Notes: generated by a model not told the origin, from the letters alone. DNA of 64,000 bases from Muscardinus avellanarius (GCA_963383645.1 OY726565.1:37740124-37804123), one strand, 5' to 3'; positions 32,773-44,515 are shown, counted from the first letter of the stretch. Translations and numbers: made by a program.

Positions 32773-33650
32773 AAGATATCTTTTTAAATTTAGCTAGTTT
32801 GAAAGTAGCCAGATCTCCTGACTCATATCTAGGCTTGATTGCCTGAGAAAGTCTGTGCTCTCCCAGGCCCACGGTCTGCTTTCAGAGTATAGACTTTAAA
32901 TAGAAAGGCAGGAAAATATTGAAATAGGGGACGAAAAAAGCAAAAAGTATGGCTTAGAGGATTTGAGATTTGGAAATGTGCTGTTTCTTTCAATCTTTAT
33001 AAGGCTAAAGATGAGTTTTTAGTAGAAGTAAAATTTAAGGCATGCTGTATATTATGTTTCCTTGACCAGTATATGTGTTGTGGGGATAATTTGATGCTTT
33101 TAGTTCTTTAAATATTTCTTCTTAAATAAATCCATTCAGTCCATTAACCATAGTTAATGTTTTCCCACTGGTTTGTACATGTCATGGCTAAAGACCAGTG
33201 TAGACTAATGGGGAAGGAGGAAGAAAAATGAGAACATTCATGAACTATTCTCTGTTCTCACTTTAGACAAGTTAATTTTCCTTAAATTATCAGGTTCTGT
33301 TTTAATCGTAGGCTATTTGTGGTTATCAGGAAATAAATGCCTGTATGTTTGGCCTTTTCAGTCCTACATTTCACCCTAAAAGTGAAATTCAATTAGTCCT
33401 ATAATGCCCTATCAGAAAACATTTAATGTGGTATTTAAAATTTAAAAATAATTATTAAATTACAAAATTATTCCCCCACTGAATATTGAACTTTTTTCTT
33501 GGTTATAGTACCTTTTCCTTTGATTATCTTCAATTTTCTAGACAAATTATCACATTCTAAATAATAGCAGTTTACTAATTTTTTTGCTGAAATTATTTTT
33601 CTCTTGAATTATATGACCAAGTAAGCAAATCACATTGGTTGTTCACATTT
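32771..33650. other. Unassigned AT-rich DNA
   Basis: About 880 bases with no recognised repeat or frame. Confidence 0.4.
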
Positions 33651-33664
33651 AAAAATCTATCTTT

Positions 33665-33862
33665 GCTGGGCATGGTGGCACATGCTTGTAATCCCAGCAT
33701 TTGGGAGGCTAAGACTGGAGAATCGTGGTTCCCAGCCAGCCTCAGCTACTTAGTGAGGCCCTCTGCAACTCAGTGAGACCCGGTTTCAAAATAAAAGAAT
33801 AAAAATTAGGGCAGGTGGTGTAACTCAGAGGTCGAAGGCCCCTGGGTTCCATCCCCAGACCC

Positions 33863-33890
<28 letters not shown>
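33665..33890 (+). mobile_element. B1-dID SINE, type 1b
   Basis: Ends CCCAGACCCGC and a run of over 30 A. Target AAAAATCTATCTTT lies at 33651-33664 and again after the tail. Confidence 0.92.
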
Positions 33891-33898
<8 letters not shown>

Positions 33899-33904
33899 AT
33901 CTTT

Positions 33905-34095
33905 GCTGGGCATGGTGGCACACATTTGTAATCCCAGCATTTGGGAGGCTGAGACTGGAGGATCACGGTTCGCGGACAGCCTCAGCTACTTAATTAGACT
34001 CTACTTAATTAGACCTGAAAAAAAAATAGGGCAGGGGGTGTAACTCAGAGGTCAAATGCCCCTGGGTTCTATCCCCAGACCTGCAAAAAAATACA
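33905..34095 (+). mobile_element. B1-dID SINE, type 1b, abutting
   Basis: Starts exactly at the second copy of the target above. Left half has a local duplication CTACTTAATTAGAC and then a deletion. Confidence 0.87.
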
Positions 34096-34102
34096 CGATT
34101 CT

Positions 34103-34326
34103 TTTTTTTTTTTTTTTTTTTTTTGTGGTACTGAGGATGGAACCCAGGGGCATTCTACCTCTGAACAACACCCCAGCCCTATTTTTTATTTTTTATTTTG
34201 AAACAGGGTCTTACTGAGTTGCAAGGGGCCTCACTAAGTAGCAGAGGCTGACTTTGAACCTACGCAATCCTCCTGTCTCAGCCTCCCAAATGCTGAGATT
34301 ACAAGCGTTCGCCACCACTCCTGGCT
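34103..34326 (-). mobile_element. B1-dID SINE
   Basis: Long T-run, complete dimer. TACACGATTCTT / TACATGATTCTT flank it. Confidence 0.88.
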
Positions 34327-34533
34327 AATACATGATTCTTGTAATTGATTGCTGAACTTATATCTCTAATATTTTATTTAGTAATTTGTATCCACGTTTA
34401 TTAGATTGGCTTATAGTTTTCTTTCCTTATGCAGTCTTGTTTGATATTTTTAGAAAGCATATGATATACTTAAAAGATTTAGTAGCTTGTTTGTTTAAAA
34501 CTCAAATTTTTTATTTTTCAAAAGTTTGGTGCG

Positions 34534-34765
34534 GCCAGGTGTGGTGGTGCACACTTGTAATCCCAGCATTCGGGAGGCTGAGACAGGAGGATTGCAGTTC
34601 AAGGACAGCCTCAGTTACTACTTAGTAAGGCCCTTTGTAACTCAGTGAGACCGTATTTCAAAATAAAGAGTTAAAAATAGGGCTGGGGATATAGCTCAGA
34701 GGTATATCCTTCTGGGGGATACCTGAGTTCCATCCCCAATACCACACCAAAAAAAAAAAAAAAAA
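34534..34765 (+). mobile_element. B1-dID SINE, type 1a
   Basis: Right half carries an extra ATATCCTTCTGGGGGATACC. AAAAGTTTGGT flanks both sides. Confidence 0.87.
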
Positions 34766-34777
34766 GTTTGGTTGCTA

Positions 34778-34996
34778 TCCGGCGTTGTGGCTTGTAATCC
34801 CAGCATTTGGGAGGCTGAGACAGGAGGACTGCAGTTCAAGGACAGCCTCAGCTACTTAGGCCCTCTGCAACTCAGTGGAAACCCTGTTTCAAATAAAAAA
34901 TAAAAATAGGGCTGGGGTATTGCCTGGAGGTAGAATGCCCCTGGGTTCCATCCCCAGTATGAGAAAAAAAAAACAAAAAAACAAAAAACAAAAAAA
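34778..34996 (+). mobile_element. B1-dID SINE, type 1a, abutting
   Basis: Begins shortly after the previous SINE's second target copy; several small deletions; (CAAAAAA)n tail. Confidence 0.85.
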
Positions 34997-35611
34997 CACT
35001 ACACTTATTTAGGATCAATAATTGTAATTTAGTGGATTTTTTTTTTTTTGGTTCACCATTGCTTCTCAGAGCTTTCTTATTGCTGCCACGTTCATTTTTA
35101 TTTTTGTTTTTATTTATTTTTTTCAGAAACAAAGGCAGAGGTCCATTAAGGACAAGTGAGGATACACATTGAAAGGCGAGCACAGGCCAGCGCGAGAGGC
35201 TGAGAGGCCCACATTCGTTTTTATGTTGGCTGGCATAACCGGAGCAGAATGGCTATAGGTGGTGAACTCTGATTCTGTAGTGTTTCATCTTCATACTTAA
35301 ATAATACTTAGGTAGGCTATAAAATGACAGGTTATAAATTTTTATTCCTTTGATCTCATTCATGTATTACCAAATAAATTCCATAAAATATTTTTTCTTT
35401 CCCAAAGAGTTTAGTATATTTCCCTTTATCCTTGGTTCTCTAAAATGTGGGGGTTTTTTTCTTTCTTTTTTTCCAATATTGGTCCCCCCCCCCCCACCAC
35501 CAGCTGACTCTCTGGAGGGTGCCGGGTCCGAATAAAACAGCAGAGTCTGATGACCTGGTTGGTGTTTTTATCTCCCTCCTAAACCCCCTAACTCTATTTT
35601 CAACCTAACAC
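34997..35611. other. Unassigned unique DNA
   Basis: A T-run, a C-run (35484-35496) and mixed sequence. No gene recognised. Confidence 0.4.
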
Positions 35612-35785
35612 CGGGGACTCTGAACTTGGTGGCCTTTTGCCTCTGAGACCTATTTTTTTTTTCTTTATTTTGAAACAAGGTCTCACTAAGTTGCAGAGGC
35701 CCTTATGAAGTAGCTGAGGCTGGCCAGGAACCTGTGTTCCTCTTGTCTCAGCTTCTCAGGTACTGGGATTACAAACACTTGGCTT
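35612..35785 (-). mobile_element. Old SINE, diverged
   Basis: Right half barely legible (GGGGACTCTGAACTTGG), left half clear (TTATTTTGAAACAAGGTCTC). Confidence 0.75.
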
Positions 35786-36789
35786 GAAATATTACTCTTG
35801 TGTAACAACATAAGGGTTTTCGTTTATATTTATCTTACTTGGCACTTGGTTAGTCCTTAAATTGTGACTAATGTAAACTAATGTATATATTATCTCTTAT
35901 CCCCTCTGGTATTTCTTTTAGTAACTTCAGTTAGATGGATGATGGAACATTTGGGTCTAATTACATGATTCTTAACTTTTATTGTATACTTTATATCCCT
36001 TCATTACTTTTTATTGCATTCTAGAAGAATTTTTGGCTTATTATTATAGCTTGGCAGTATTTGTTTCCATTCTGTTATTTGATCTACTTGTTCAATATTC
36101 TATTAAAAGACTCAGATTTTAATAGCTATACTTTCAAATGGGTTATTTTCTATGTGTTTAATATCCTCTCTAATATATCTGTGGATGTGAATTATAATTA
36201 TATAATTGAGGTCTCTATATGAATGATTACATAGTTCTATAGATCTCTAAAGGCCAATTTTGACGTCTTTATGAATTTTGCTGTCGCAGTGCATGTTCTT
36301 CTGTTTTCTTCCTGTTAATGGCATGCCCTCACGGGACTGTCATCCCATGCTTAGTGATTCCCGATGTCCATCCTTAAAGCTGAAATTCCCTATTAGACTA
36401 TCTGTTCCTTGTACTTCCATAGCCTGCTCAGCGAGGGGGCAGGATTGATGACTAAAACTTGTATTTTCGTCCATTTTGAAGGGCATGGGGAGGGATGGTG
36501 GTGACACTGGGCAGAGCTCCTCAGGACTAGCATCTGGGGAAAGAATTGTCTCATTCCTCTTGGGTAGCTTAGGGCATTATTTCTCCGACCAAAGCTTCCA
36601 CACCCATCAGCCCAACTGGAGGCAGCAGCTTCTGTTGCTGCTCCTAGACTCCAGTGTGGCCTAGATTAGTAGAGGGATGTGCGCAGTTCAACTTTGCTGG
36701 TTGCTCCTACTGCTGGCCTCTAACAGTGACATTCTCTGTTTTCCCAGCCTCCCTCTATCCCTCTTGTCCTTACAGTTTGGCCCATGCTC

Positions 36790-36790
<1 letters not shown>
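35786..36790. other. Unassigned AT-rich DNA
   Basis: About 1 kb. It may hold a very old LINE remnant, but no word is diagnostic. The GC-richer end (36420-36790) is unique. Confidence 0.35.
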
Positions 36791-36846
<56 letters not shown>

Positions 36847-36904
36847 TGGGACTGAACCAAGGGGTATTCTATTACCTTAGCCCATTTTGCTTTTTATTTT
36901 TATT

Positions 36905-37117
36905 TTTTCATTTTTTTACGGGTCTGGGGATTGAACCTAGGGGCATTCTACCTCCGAGCTACACCCCCTGCCCTATTTTTTATTCTTTATTTTGAAGCAA
37001 GTTCTCACTAAGTTGCAGGAGGCCTCACTAAGTAGCTGAGGCTGTCCACTAACTGTGATCCTCCAGTCTCAGCCTCCCGAATGCTGGGATTATAAGCATG
37101 CGCCACCATACCCGGCT
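36905..37117 (-). mobile_element. B1-dID SINE, type 1b, nested
   Basis: TTTACGGGTCTGGGGATTGA head and complete left half ending CCATACCCGGC. Confidence 0.9.
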
Positions 37118-37142
37118 GCTTTTTATATTTTATTTTACTTTA

Positions 37143-37323
37143 TTGGTGGTACTGGGGTTCCTGGAAGCCCTTTTACCTCCGGGCTATACTTCCAGACCTA
37201 TTTTATACTTTTTTATTTTTGGAAACAGGGTCTCTTAAGCCAGCGCAGCTGGCTTCGAACCTGCGCGATCCTCCTGTCTCCGCCTCCCAAGCGCGAGGAG
37301 TACAAGCGTGCGCCACCACGGCT
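37143..37323 (-). mobile_element. B1-dID SINE, type 3, nested
   Basis: TACTGGGGTTCCTGGAAGCC head; ends CCACCACGGC, lacking a few 5' bases. Confidence 0.9.
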
Positions 37324-37603
37324 TGCTTTTTATTTTTAAATAGGGTCTTATTAAGTTTCTAAGAGTCTTGCTAAGTGGCTGAGGTGGGGCTTGAACCTGT
37401 GATCCTCCTGTCTCAGCCTCCTGAGTACTGGGGTTACAGGCATGTGACACCACACTCATCTTAATATTATTTTTTCAAGCTGTGGTTTTAAATTTGTGTC
37501 CGAGTACCATCTGCTTTCTGTCTTCTCAAAATGATGACATCCAAAGCCTGATACTGTTTTCCAGTTGAATGGATTAAAAAAATCTTTCTAAAATTTTAAT
37601 GAG

Positions 37604-37835
37604 TAGATGCCGTGGTGCATTTCTGCAATGTCAGTACTGAGGGGTTGAGACTGGAAGACCGTAAGTTCAAGGACGGCCTTGGCGAGTAGCAAAAGTCAGC
37701 AACCTAGCGAGACCTTGTTTCGAAAAAGAAAAGAAAACAAACAAACAAACAAAAAAACACACAAAAAAATTTAAGAGGCTGGGAATGTAGCTCAAAAGTA
37801 GAATGCCTCTGGGTTTAACCCCCAGTCCTATCCCC
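37604..37835 (+). mobile_element. Old SINE, diverged
   Basis: Left half with CAGTACTGAGGGGTTGAG, A-rich joint of about 50 bases, right half GGCTGGGAATGTAGCTC. Confidence 0.78.
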
Positions 37836-38300
37836 CCCACCCTACACATATACACAATTAAATGGTTTGTAATGGGAAGAGGAGGCTACAGTTTATTCCC
37901 ATGCAGTCGCCTTGAGGTAGAAATCAGAGTATAATCTTCAAAACTTTGGTTTTGAAAGTAAGCTCCACAAGGCAGTTTGCGGGACAGCCGTCGTGGTCGC
38001 CCTTGTTCACTGGATGAGGCATTAGCTACGAGGTAGGCGAAAGCTCCATTCCAGCTCCATTTCTCACTACACTCTGAGACCTGGCAAAGAAACGTAGCTT
38101 CCAGGCAGGAGGGATCCTTTCTTTCTTCCTTCCCTAATTTATGCAGATGTGTACTATGCCTTCTTCATTGGAGGCTTAAATTACATTAGGATGATTCCAC
38201 AGTGTAGACCTATTTAAATCTCATCAAGTTGTTTTAAGTATACAGTTTATTGTATATCAATCATACCTCAGAACAGCTCAGAAGTAAAATGAAAGTAAAA
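37836..38300. other. Unassigned unique DNA
   Basis: No feature recognised. Confidence 0.4.
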
Positions 38301-38317
38301 AAGAAGTTACAAGCCAA

Positions 38318-38530
38318 GCCGGGCGTGGTGGCACACGTTTGTAATCTCTGCGCTTGGGAGGCTGAGACAGGAAGATCGTGCAGGTTCGAAGCCAGTCCCG
38401 GCTACTTAGTGAGGCTCTCAGCAACTTAGTGAGACCCTGTTTCCAAATAAAATATAAAATAGGTCTAGGAGTATAGCCCAGAGGTGGAAAGCCTCTGGGT
38501 TCCACCTCCAGTACCACCAAAAAAAAAAAA
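38318..38530 (+). mobile_element. B1-dID SINE, type 2
   Basis: Target AAGAAGTTACAAGCCA before, AAGAAGTTATAAACCA after; the latter leads straight into the next SINE. Confidence 0.92.
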
Positions 38531-38546
38531 AAAGAAGTTATAAACC

Positions 38547-38980
38547 AGGCATGGTGAGGCACGCTTGTAATCCCAGCCTTTGGGAGGCTGAGACAGGAGG
38601 ATCGTAGTTCTCAGACAGCCTCAGCTACTTAGTGAGGCCCTCTGCAACTCAGTGAGACCCTGTTTAAAAATAAAGAATAAAGCCGGGTGTGGTGGTGCAC
38701 ACTTATAATCCCAGCGCTTGGGAGGCTGAGACGGGAGGATTGTACAGGTTCAAAGCCAGCCTCAGCTACTTATTGAGGCTCTCAGCAACTTAGTGAGACC
38801 CTGTTTCCAAATACAGTATAAAATAGATCTGGGAGTATAGTCCAGTGGTAGAAAAGCCCTGGGTTCCACCCCCAGTACCACACACACACACATACACCAA
38901 AAAAAAAAAAAAAAAAAATAGGACTGGGGTATAGCTCAGAGGTAGAATGCCCTTGGTTCCATCCTTAGTACTCAAAAAAA
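38547..38980 (+). mobile_element. B1-dID SINE, type 1a, split by a type 2 SINE
   Basis: Left half at 38547-38681; right half GACTGGGGTATAGCTCAGAG resumes at 38931. Confidence 0.88.
38682..38920 (+). mobile_element. B1-dID SINE, type 2, nested, (AC)n tail
   Basis: Inserted precisely at the A-rich joint between host halves. Tail is (AC)n then about 20 A. Confidence 0.9.
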
Positions 38981-39600
38981 TGGTTTTATTATTATATTAT
39001 ACAGTACTAAAGTATGTAAATTGATGTGCTACTGGACTCTGAAAATGGCAAATCTTACAAATTGATTTAGATAACACAAAAACTTTACCTTCTCTGACAA
39101 AATTGCAATGATTCTGAGAAGAGATGCTTTCATGAGTCACAGAGGGTAGTTAACAGGAGAGAGTAACCAGCTGTCAAACACATTTTCTGAGGAAAAAAAG
39201 TGGTAGAGTTAAGAGCTTGCCTTGACCTTAGAGAGTGCCCCGCTGAGGAAGAGGAGCTGCCCGGAGCTGGGCCGCCAAGCACAGGGATCCCCAGCCACGC
39301 GAGGCTTTTAAATTTAAATTAATTAACCTACATAAAATAAAGATTCAGTGCTTTGGTCACGTTAGCTGCATCCCAGTCTGCATAGGAAACCCAACTGGAG
39401 CTTGCTGACCTAGACAATCTCTTGATTGAGTCTCCTTACACCCCGATAATTATGTCTTTAGATGACTACATCAAATGTTCCCCCAATTTTTTAATGGAAA
39501 GATAGAATATAGACACCAATGAGTGTACAATAGGTACTTGATAAATAATAGGTACTGGATGAGAAATGAAGACTAGCAGTGGGTTCTCACATTAACTTTG
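38981..39600. other. Unassigned unique DNA
   Basis: Contains a small GC-rich patch at 39235-39305. No repeat or exon recognised. Confidence 0.4.
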
Positions 39601-39631
39601 ATAAACTACTACATTTATCAATTTATTTATT

Positions 39632-39632
39632 G

Positions 39633-39674
<42 letters not shown>

Positions 39675-39805
39675 TTAGTACTGGGGATGGAACCCAGGGC
39701 ATTCTACCTCCAAGCTATACCCTCACCCTATTTTTTATTCTTTATTTGGAAACAGGGTCTCACTAAGTCATGGAGGACCTCCCTAAGTAGCTGAGGCTGT
39801 CTCTG
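39632..39805 (-). mobile_element. SINE, 5'-truncated, (ATT)n head
   Basis: (ATT)n at 39633-39676, right half and most of the left half; stops at GAGGCTGTCTCTGACC against L2. Confidence 0.85.
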
Positions 39806-40051
39806 ACCATTCATTCATCTATTAATTTAACAAATATTTATCAGGGTCCTGTCATTTTTCCAGGTATAGTTTAAGTGTTTAGAGTTAATCAGTAAACAGA
39901 GAAAAATGACTCCTCCTGTGGAGGGATATTGCAAATAATAAGCGCAATAGTTAAGGAAATCCATTTTCAAGTTTTAAAGTGATACATGCTAAGACAAAGA
40001 GTCAAACAAAGTAAGAGGAATCAGGAGTGCTGGCATAGGTAAGGTAATGAA

Positions 40052-40099
<48 letters not shown>

Positions 40100-40484
40100 T
40101 GACATGGAACCCGGGGGCATTCTACCTTTGAGCTATGCCCCAAGCCCTTTTAAAATTTTTGTTTTGGCTGGGCGTGGTGGTGCACGCTTGTAATCCCAGC
40201 ATTCAGGAGGCTGAGACCTGAGGATTGCGGTTCACGGACAGCCTCAGATAGGTTTCAAAATAAAGAATAAAAAATAGGGCAGGAGGTGTAGCTCAGAGGT
40301 CGAATGCCCCTGGGTTCCACCCCCAGACCCGCAAAAAAAAAAATTTTTTTTTTTTGTTTTGAAATAGGGTCTTGCTAAGTTGTTGAGAGTCTCCCTGCGT
40401 AGCTGAGGCTGGTCTTGAACCTGTGATCTTCCTGCCTCAGCCTCCTGGGTACTGGGATTACAGATGTGGGCCACCATGCCGAGT
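40052..40484 (-). mobile_element. SINE with (TG)n head, split by an opposite-strand SINE
   Basis: (TG)n and right half at 40052-40160, left half at 40343-40484. Confidence 0.87.
40166..40342 (+). mobile_element. B1-dID SINE, type 1b, nested, internally deleted
   Basis: Lacks most of the CTACTTAGTGAGGCC segment. It lies opposite to its host, so host and guest left halves form an inverted pair. Confidence 0.88.
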
Positions 40485-41146
40485 TGAAGATTATATTCTA
40501 ATAGTGTGATCAGATTATATTTTATAGAGATGACATTCCAGTAGAGACTTGAAAGAGATGTATAATGAACATGTGGGCTAATAGCGATTCATACAGAGGG
40601 AACAGCCTGGGCAGACAGGCCTCAGCCAGGGCCATGCTGGTGGGGCTAGAACAGAGTGAGGGAAAGCAGGAGGGTCGCTGAAGAGGGCTGAGAGGTAACA
40701 GGTGGGCAGGTCAAGCAGAGGCGTGCAGGCTTTTATAAGAATGGCTTTTCCTCAGAAAGGCTCTGCAGCAGAGAAGAAACAGAATGTAACTTAGGTTTTA
40801 AATGCCCAGGATAGCTGCTGTGTTAAGAAGACGTTTCTGTGAGCCACGGGTGGAAACAAGATGAACAGTGAGTTGGAGGCTGTTGGGAGTTGATGACTTG
40901 GGTCTAGAGAGGTGAATCGTGGTTAGATTCAGGATGTTTTTTAACAAAGCACAACTGTACTACTTCTGGATGGATTCGATGTGGATGTTAGAGAAAGGGC
41001 GTAGTAGTCAGAGTTTTAACCTAGCAAATAGGAGGATGGGATCACCATTCAGAGAGTCTGCGGAAGTACAGAAGAAGAGTTCAAGGTTAAGACCGGAGAT
41101 TGAGTTTTGAATATGATGGGATTGGGATGGATATTTAAAGTAAAAA

Positions 41147-41299
41147 GCTGGGCGTGGTGGCGCATACTTGTAATCCCTGCACTGAGGAGGCTGAGAAAGG
41201 AGGATCACACAGGTTCGAAGCCAGCCTCAGCTATATATAAAATAGGTCTGGGAGTATAGTCTGGAGGTAGAAAGCCCCTGGGTTCCACTCCCAGTACCA

Positions 41300-41330
<31 letters not shown>

Positions 41331-41376
41331 GAAGGAAAGAAAGAGAAATAAATAAATAAATAAATAAATAAATAGA
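41147..41376 (+). mobile_element. B1-dID SINE, type 2, internally deleted
   Basis: Left half jumps from CAGCCTCAGCTA to TATATAAAATAGG. The tail is (AC)n, A-run, then (AAAT)n. Confidence 0.88.
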
Positions 41377-41628
41377 AGTAGAGCCATCAAAATAGCCCAC
41401 TGAGTATGCAGGGGCAGAACTGTGAGAACAACCTGAGATGGAAATGATGTTAGTGACAGGTGAGCAAATATATTCTCTGTTAACGAATTGCAAGTCTTTG
41501 TACATCAGAAAGTGTGAATTGGCTGGCTGAGAGGTGGGGTTAAAATATTATCACTTTGTTCTGAGCAGGAGCTAGGGAACTTGTTTATAAACCTCACTTT
41601 GCAAACATTCATAAACTGTCCAAGCACA

Positions 41629-41846
41629 GCTGGGCATGCTGGCGCAGGCTTGTAATCTCAGCATCTGGGAGGCTGAGACCAGAGGATCATGGTTTGCAGA
41701 CAGCCTCAGCTACTTAGTGAGGCCCTCCACAACTTAGTGAGATCCTGTATCAAAATAAAGAATAAAAAACAGGGCAGGAGTCAGGCTGAGTTTGAACGCC
41801 CCTGGGTTCCATCCCGAGATCTGAAAAAAAAAAAAAAAAAAAAAAA
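41629..41846 (+). mobile_element. B1-dID SINE, type 1b
   Basis: TSD TGTCCAAGCACA / AGTCCAAGCACT. Right half shortened; ends CCCGAGATCTG. Confidence 0.88.
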
Positions 41847-41885
41847 AAGTCCAAGCACTGATTTTTTGGCCTTTAAAATTCAAAC

Positions 41886-42168
41886 GAGGGTATGGAATAG
41901 GGGAAGATGGAACCTCTTTAAAACACAGGAGGCACATAAACAAATGTATCAAAGTTAATCACCAAACAAGCATGGGATCCAGGGAGGGGGAGGGAATGGG
42001 ATGGGGACTGGATGAGGGCTAATTGGATGATGTGTGCTTGTATATCCTCTCAAGTGTTGTATTCCAATGTGATATATGATTACAATGCACCAATAAAAAT
42101 AAATTTAAAAAATAAATTAATAAAATAAAATAGAAAATTATAAAAAAATAAAGAAAAACTGAAAAAAA
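41886..42168 (+). mobile_element. L1-type 3' end, same 3' module as the VNTR composite
   Basis: Begins GAGGGTATGGAATAGGGG and runs ACCTCTTTAAAACACAGG, AATCACCAAACAAGCATGG, a G-rich purine tract and GATTACAATGCACC to an A-rich tail. The same order, on the minus strand, fills 6159-6379. TCAAAC occurs at both borders (short TSD). Similarity stops at 41886, as expected for a 5'-truncated copy. Confidence 0.78.
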
Positions 42169-42182
42169 AATCAAACTGCTAG

Positions 42183-42398
42183 CCGGGCGTGGTGGCACAC
42201 ACTTGTAATCCCAGTACTTGGGAGGCTGAGACAGGATCGCAGGTTCATGGCCAGCCTCATCAACTTAGTGAGGCCCTCTGTAACTTAGAGTGAAGCCTTG
42301 TTTCAAAATAAAGAGTAAAAAATAGAGCTGTAGGTAGAGCTCGGAGGTAGAATACTCCTGGGTTCAATTCTCAGTACCGCAAAATAAAGAAAGAAAGA
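42183..42398 (+). mobile_element. B1-dID SINE, type 1a
   Basis: Full dimer with GAGACAGGATCGC (GAG lost) and a (GAAA)n tail. Confidence 0.88.
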
Positions 42399-42404
42399 AC
42401 TGTT

Positions 42405-42592
42405 TAGCCAGCACACCTGTAATCCTAATACTTGGGAGGCTGAGGCAGGGGGATCGTAAATTTAAAGTCAGCCTCAGCAACTTAGTGAAGCTCTCAGCAA
42501 TTTAGCACGACCTTGTTTCTGAATAAAAAATAAAATAGGGCTGGGGGTGTAGCCCAGATGTAGAAGTTCCCTGGGTCCCATCCCCAGTATCC
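42405..42592 (+). mobile_element. Old SINE, 5'-truncated
   Basis: Starts within the left half (AGCCAGCACACCTGTAATCC); older CAGCAACTTAGTGAAGC form. Confidence 0.82.
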
Positions 42593-42817
42593 TCCCCCTT
42601 GCCATGTATATACCAAAAGGAACTGTTTTTCTGTAGCCATGGATGTTTCGAGTACATTTGTGATTTTTGTGAAAATGGTTTTCACAGAAACCATATCAGT
42701 GTTCTTTATCAATATCAATGCTATGTTAGGACATATGATGGCAATATTTTCCTCTGAGCACTCATAATAATTTTAGCAGTTAAACTCAAATGACTGTATT
42801 TAAATGTATTTTATTTA

Positions 42818-43029
42818 TTTAATTAATTTTTTTGTGGTAATGGGGATGGGACCCAGGGGTATTGTACCTCTGAGCTATTCCATTCCTACTTTTTATTCTT
42901 TATTTTGAAACAGGGTGTCACTAAGTTGCAGAGGACCTCCCTAAGTAGCAGAAGCTGTCTGTTAACCGGGATCCTCCTGTATCAGCCTCCCAAGTGCTGG
43001 GATTACAAGCATGCGCCACCATACCCGGC
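42818..43029 (-). mobile_element. B1-dID SINE
   Basis: Complete; a 19-bp TSD with one mismatch lies at 42799-42817 and 43030-43048. Confidence 0.92.
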
Positions 43030-43048
43030 TTTAAATATATTTTATTTA

Positions 43049-44308
43049 GCATTGTAACATAAATAATTTCTTTTTTAGTCAGTCATAGGAAAAAAGTTCT
43101 TGGTGTTAAATTAAAAGATGAAATAATGAATTGTAAGCATTTCAGCATCAGGCCTGGGTCTCATAAAAACAAGTTAATCAAAATGTGGAGCTTTATGATC
43201 TCAGAAGGATGACATCAAGGCTCTGATGTCTTGAATTCTTAAGACAGACATGGAACAGTCCTGCATCTGTGCCAGAATGACCTCTGCAAAGCATAATATT
43301 TCCGTTTAAATATTTAGACATCATGATAGTTTTCCATGGTTTTAATTCATAAAACATGTTTTTTTTTTTCCAAAACCACAGCAGCAGAGCACCGTTTTCA
43401 GATGTCCCCTCCTTTCCCTACCTTGATTTTAACCCATCAGCTCCTAATGTGACAATGTAAAGCACCTTCTCAAAACTATGAACATTTGCAATCTTCAGTA
43501 AGAAAAGAGTGTGATATCGAAAAGGTCACCAACCCACACGTTAGGGTCGTGAAATCTAAAGAAATTAATATGAATAAACCAAGTTAAGACACATTAGCTA
43601 GTTTATTGTAGGCTTAATTATACTGCTTTCACAATGCCTTTACAGATTTCTCTCTTGTTAAGACTATGGCTGTTTTCTGGGCTCGATATGTGTTAGTGGC
43701 TCGCGTTAATGTGGAAGACCCTTATTTGATGATTCCCAGAAATCGACTTCAGAGGAATCATGTGAGGTAACATAGGAAACTCATCCGGGCTGTTTATTTT
43801 CAGCTCAGTTGCTGTCTTGAGTAATCCCAAACTGGCTATTTATGTAAATAAGTTATTTCGCTGTTTCCGCTTGAACATGATTAGTAGTGATGTCTCTTTC
43901 TCTTTGGTCTCACTCTGCACCATGAACCCACCGTTGCTCTCACAAATACCCGCCCTCCCCGTCACCAATTAGGTTATAACAGAACGAGAGCTGCAGTGAT
44001 TTCAGCGATTTGTTTGCTCCTTCTGTGTGTCTGATGCGAAGTGCCAAGATGTATCTGTGTTAAATAAGAGAAATTCCATTTTTCATGGGATTATAATTTA
44101 GAAAGGAGGTATAAACATGTAGGCCTCAATGGTGAGCTTGGGTTGTGTGCTGAGAGCAGTAACTCCGAGCACACAGGCCCCGGCACCTGGAACTGAAAAC
44201 AGACACCCAGCCTCGGCCTCGTAGCCCCTGCACATGGCCAGCGTTTGTTTACTATCTGCCGAGAGAGTGAAAGATTGCAACCTCATATTTTTCCTAGTGT
44301 TCTCTCCT
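43049..44308. other. SINE-free unique block
   Basis: About 1.26 kb with no recognised repeat. Words such as GGCTTAATTATACTGC and AATTAATATGAATAAACC and even composition suggest conserved non-coding DNA. Confidence 0.4.
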
Positions 44309-44515
44309 TTTTTGGTGGTACTGGGGGTGGAACCCAGGGGCTTTTCTACCTCTGGGCCATACTCCCAGACCTATTTTATACTTTATTTGGAAACAGGGTC
44401 TCACTAAGTTGCTGAGAGCCTCACTAAGTAGCTGAGGCTGGCTTCGAACCTGTGCGATCCTCCTGTCTCAGCCTCCCAAGTACTGGGATTACAAGCGTGC
44501 GCCACCACGCCTAGC
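44309..44515 (-). mobile_element. B1-dID SINE, type 2
   Basis: Complete, little diverged; TCTCCTTTTTT / TCTCATTTTTT flank it. Confidence 0.9.

Larger units (their letters stand above)
36791..37458 (-). mobile_element. Old SINE with (TG)n head, split by two SINEs
   Basis: (TG)n and right half at 36791-36890; left half at 37326-37458. Two later SINEs lie between, each flanked by GCTTTTTAT-type target copies. Confidence 0.87.
39807..41140 (-). mobile_element. L2 LINE, long antisense fragment
   Basis: Starts with the L2 3' end on the minus strand (TTCATTCATCTATTAATTTA, AACAAATATTTATCAGGG). It continues through AGAGGGAACAGCCTGGGCAG, GGGGCTAGAACAGAGTGAGG, ATAGCTGCTGTGTTAAGAAG and GGATTCGATGTGGATGTTAG. 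SINEs at 40052-40484 interrupt it. It is decayed and non-coding. Confidence 0.75.

Noticed and set aside
36654..36995. 113-codon frame with a long VCVCVC stretch
   Set aside because: Translation of (TG)n at a SINE tail.
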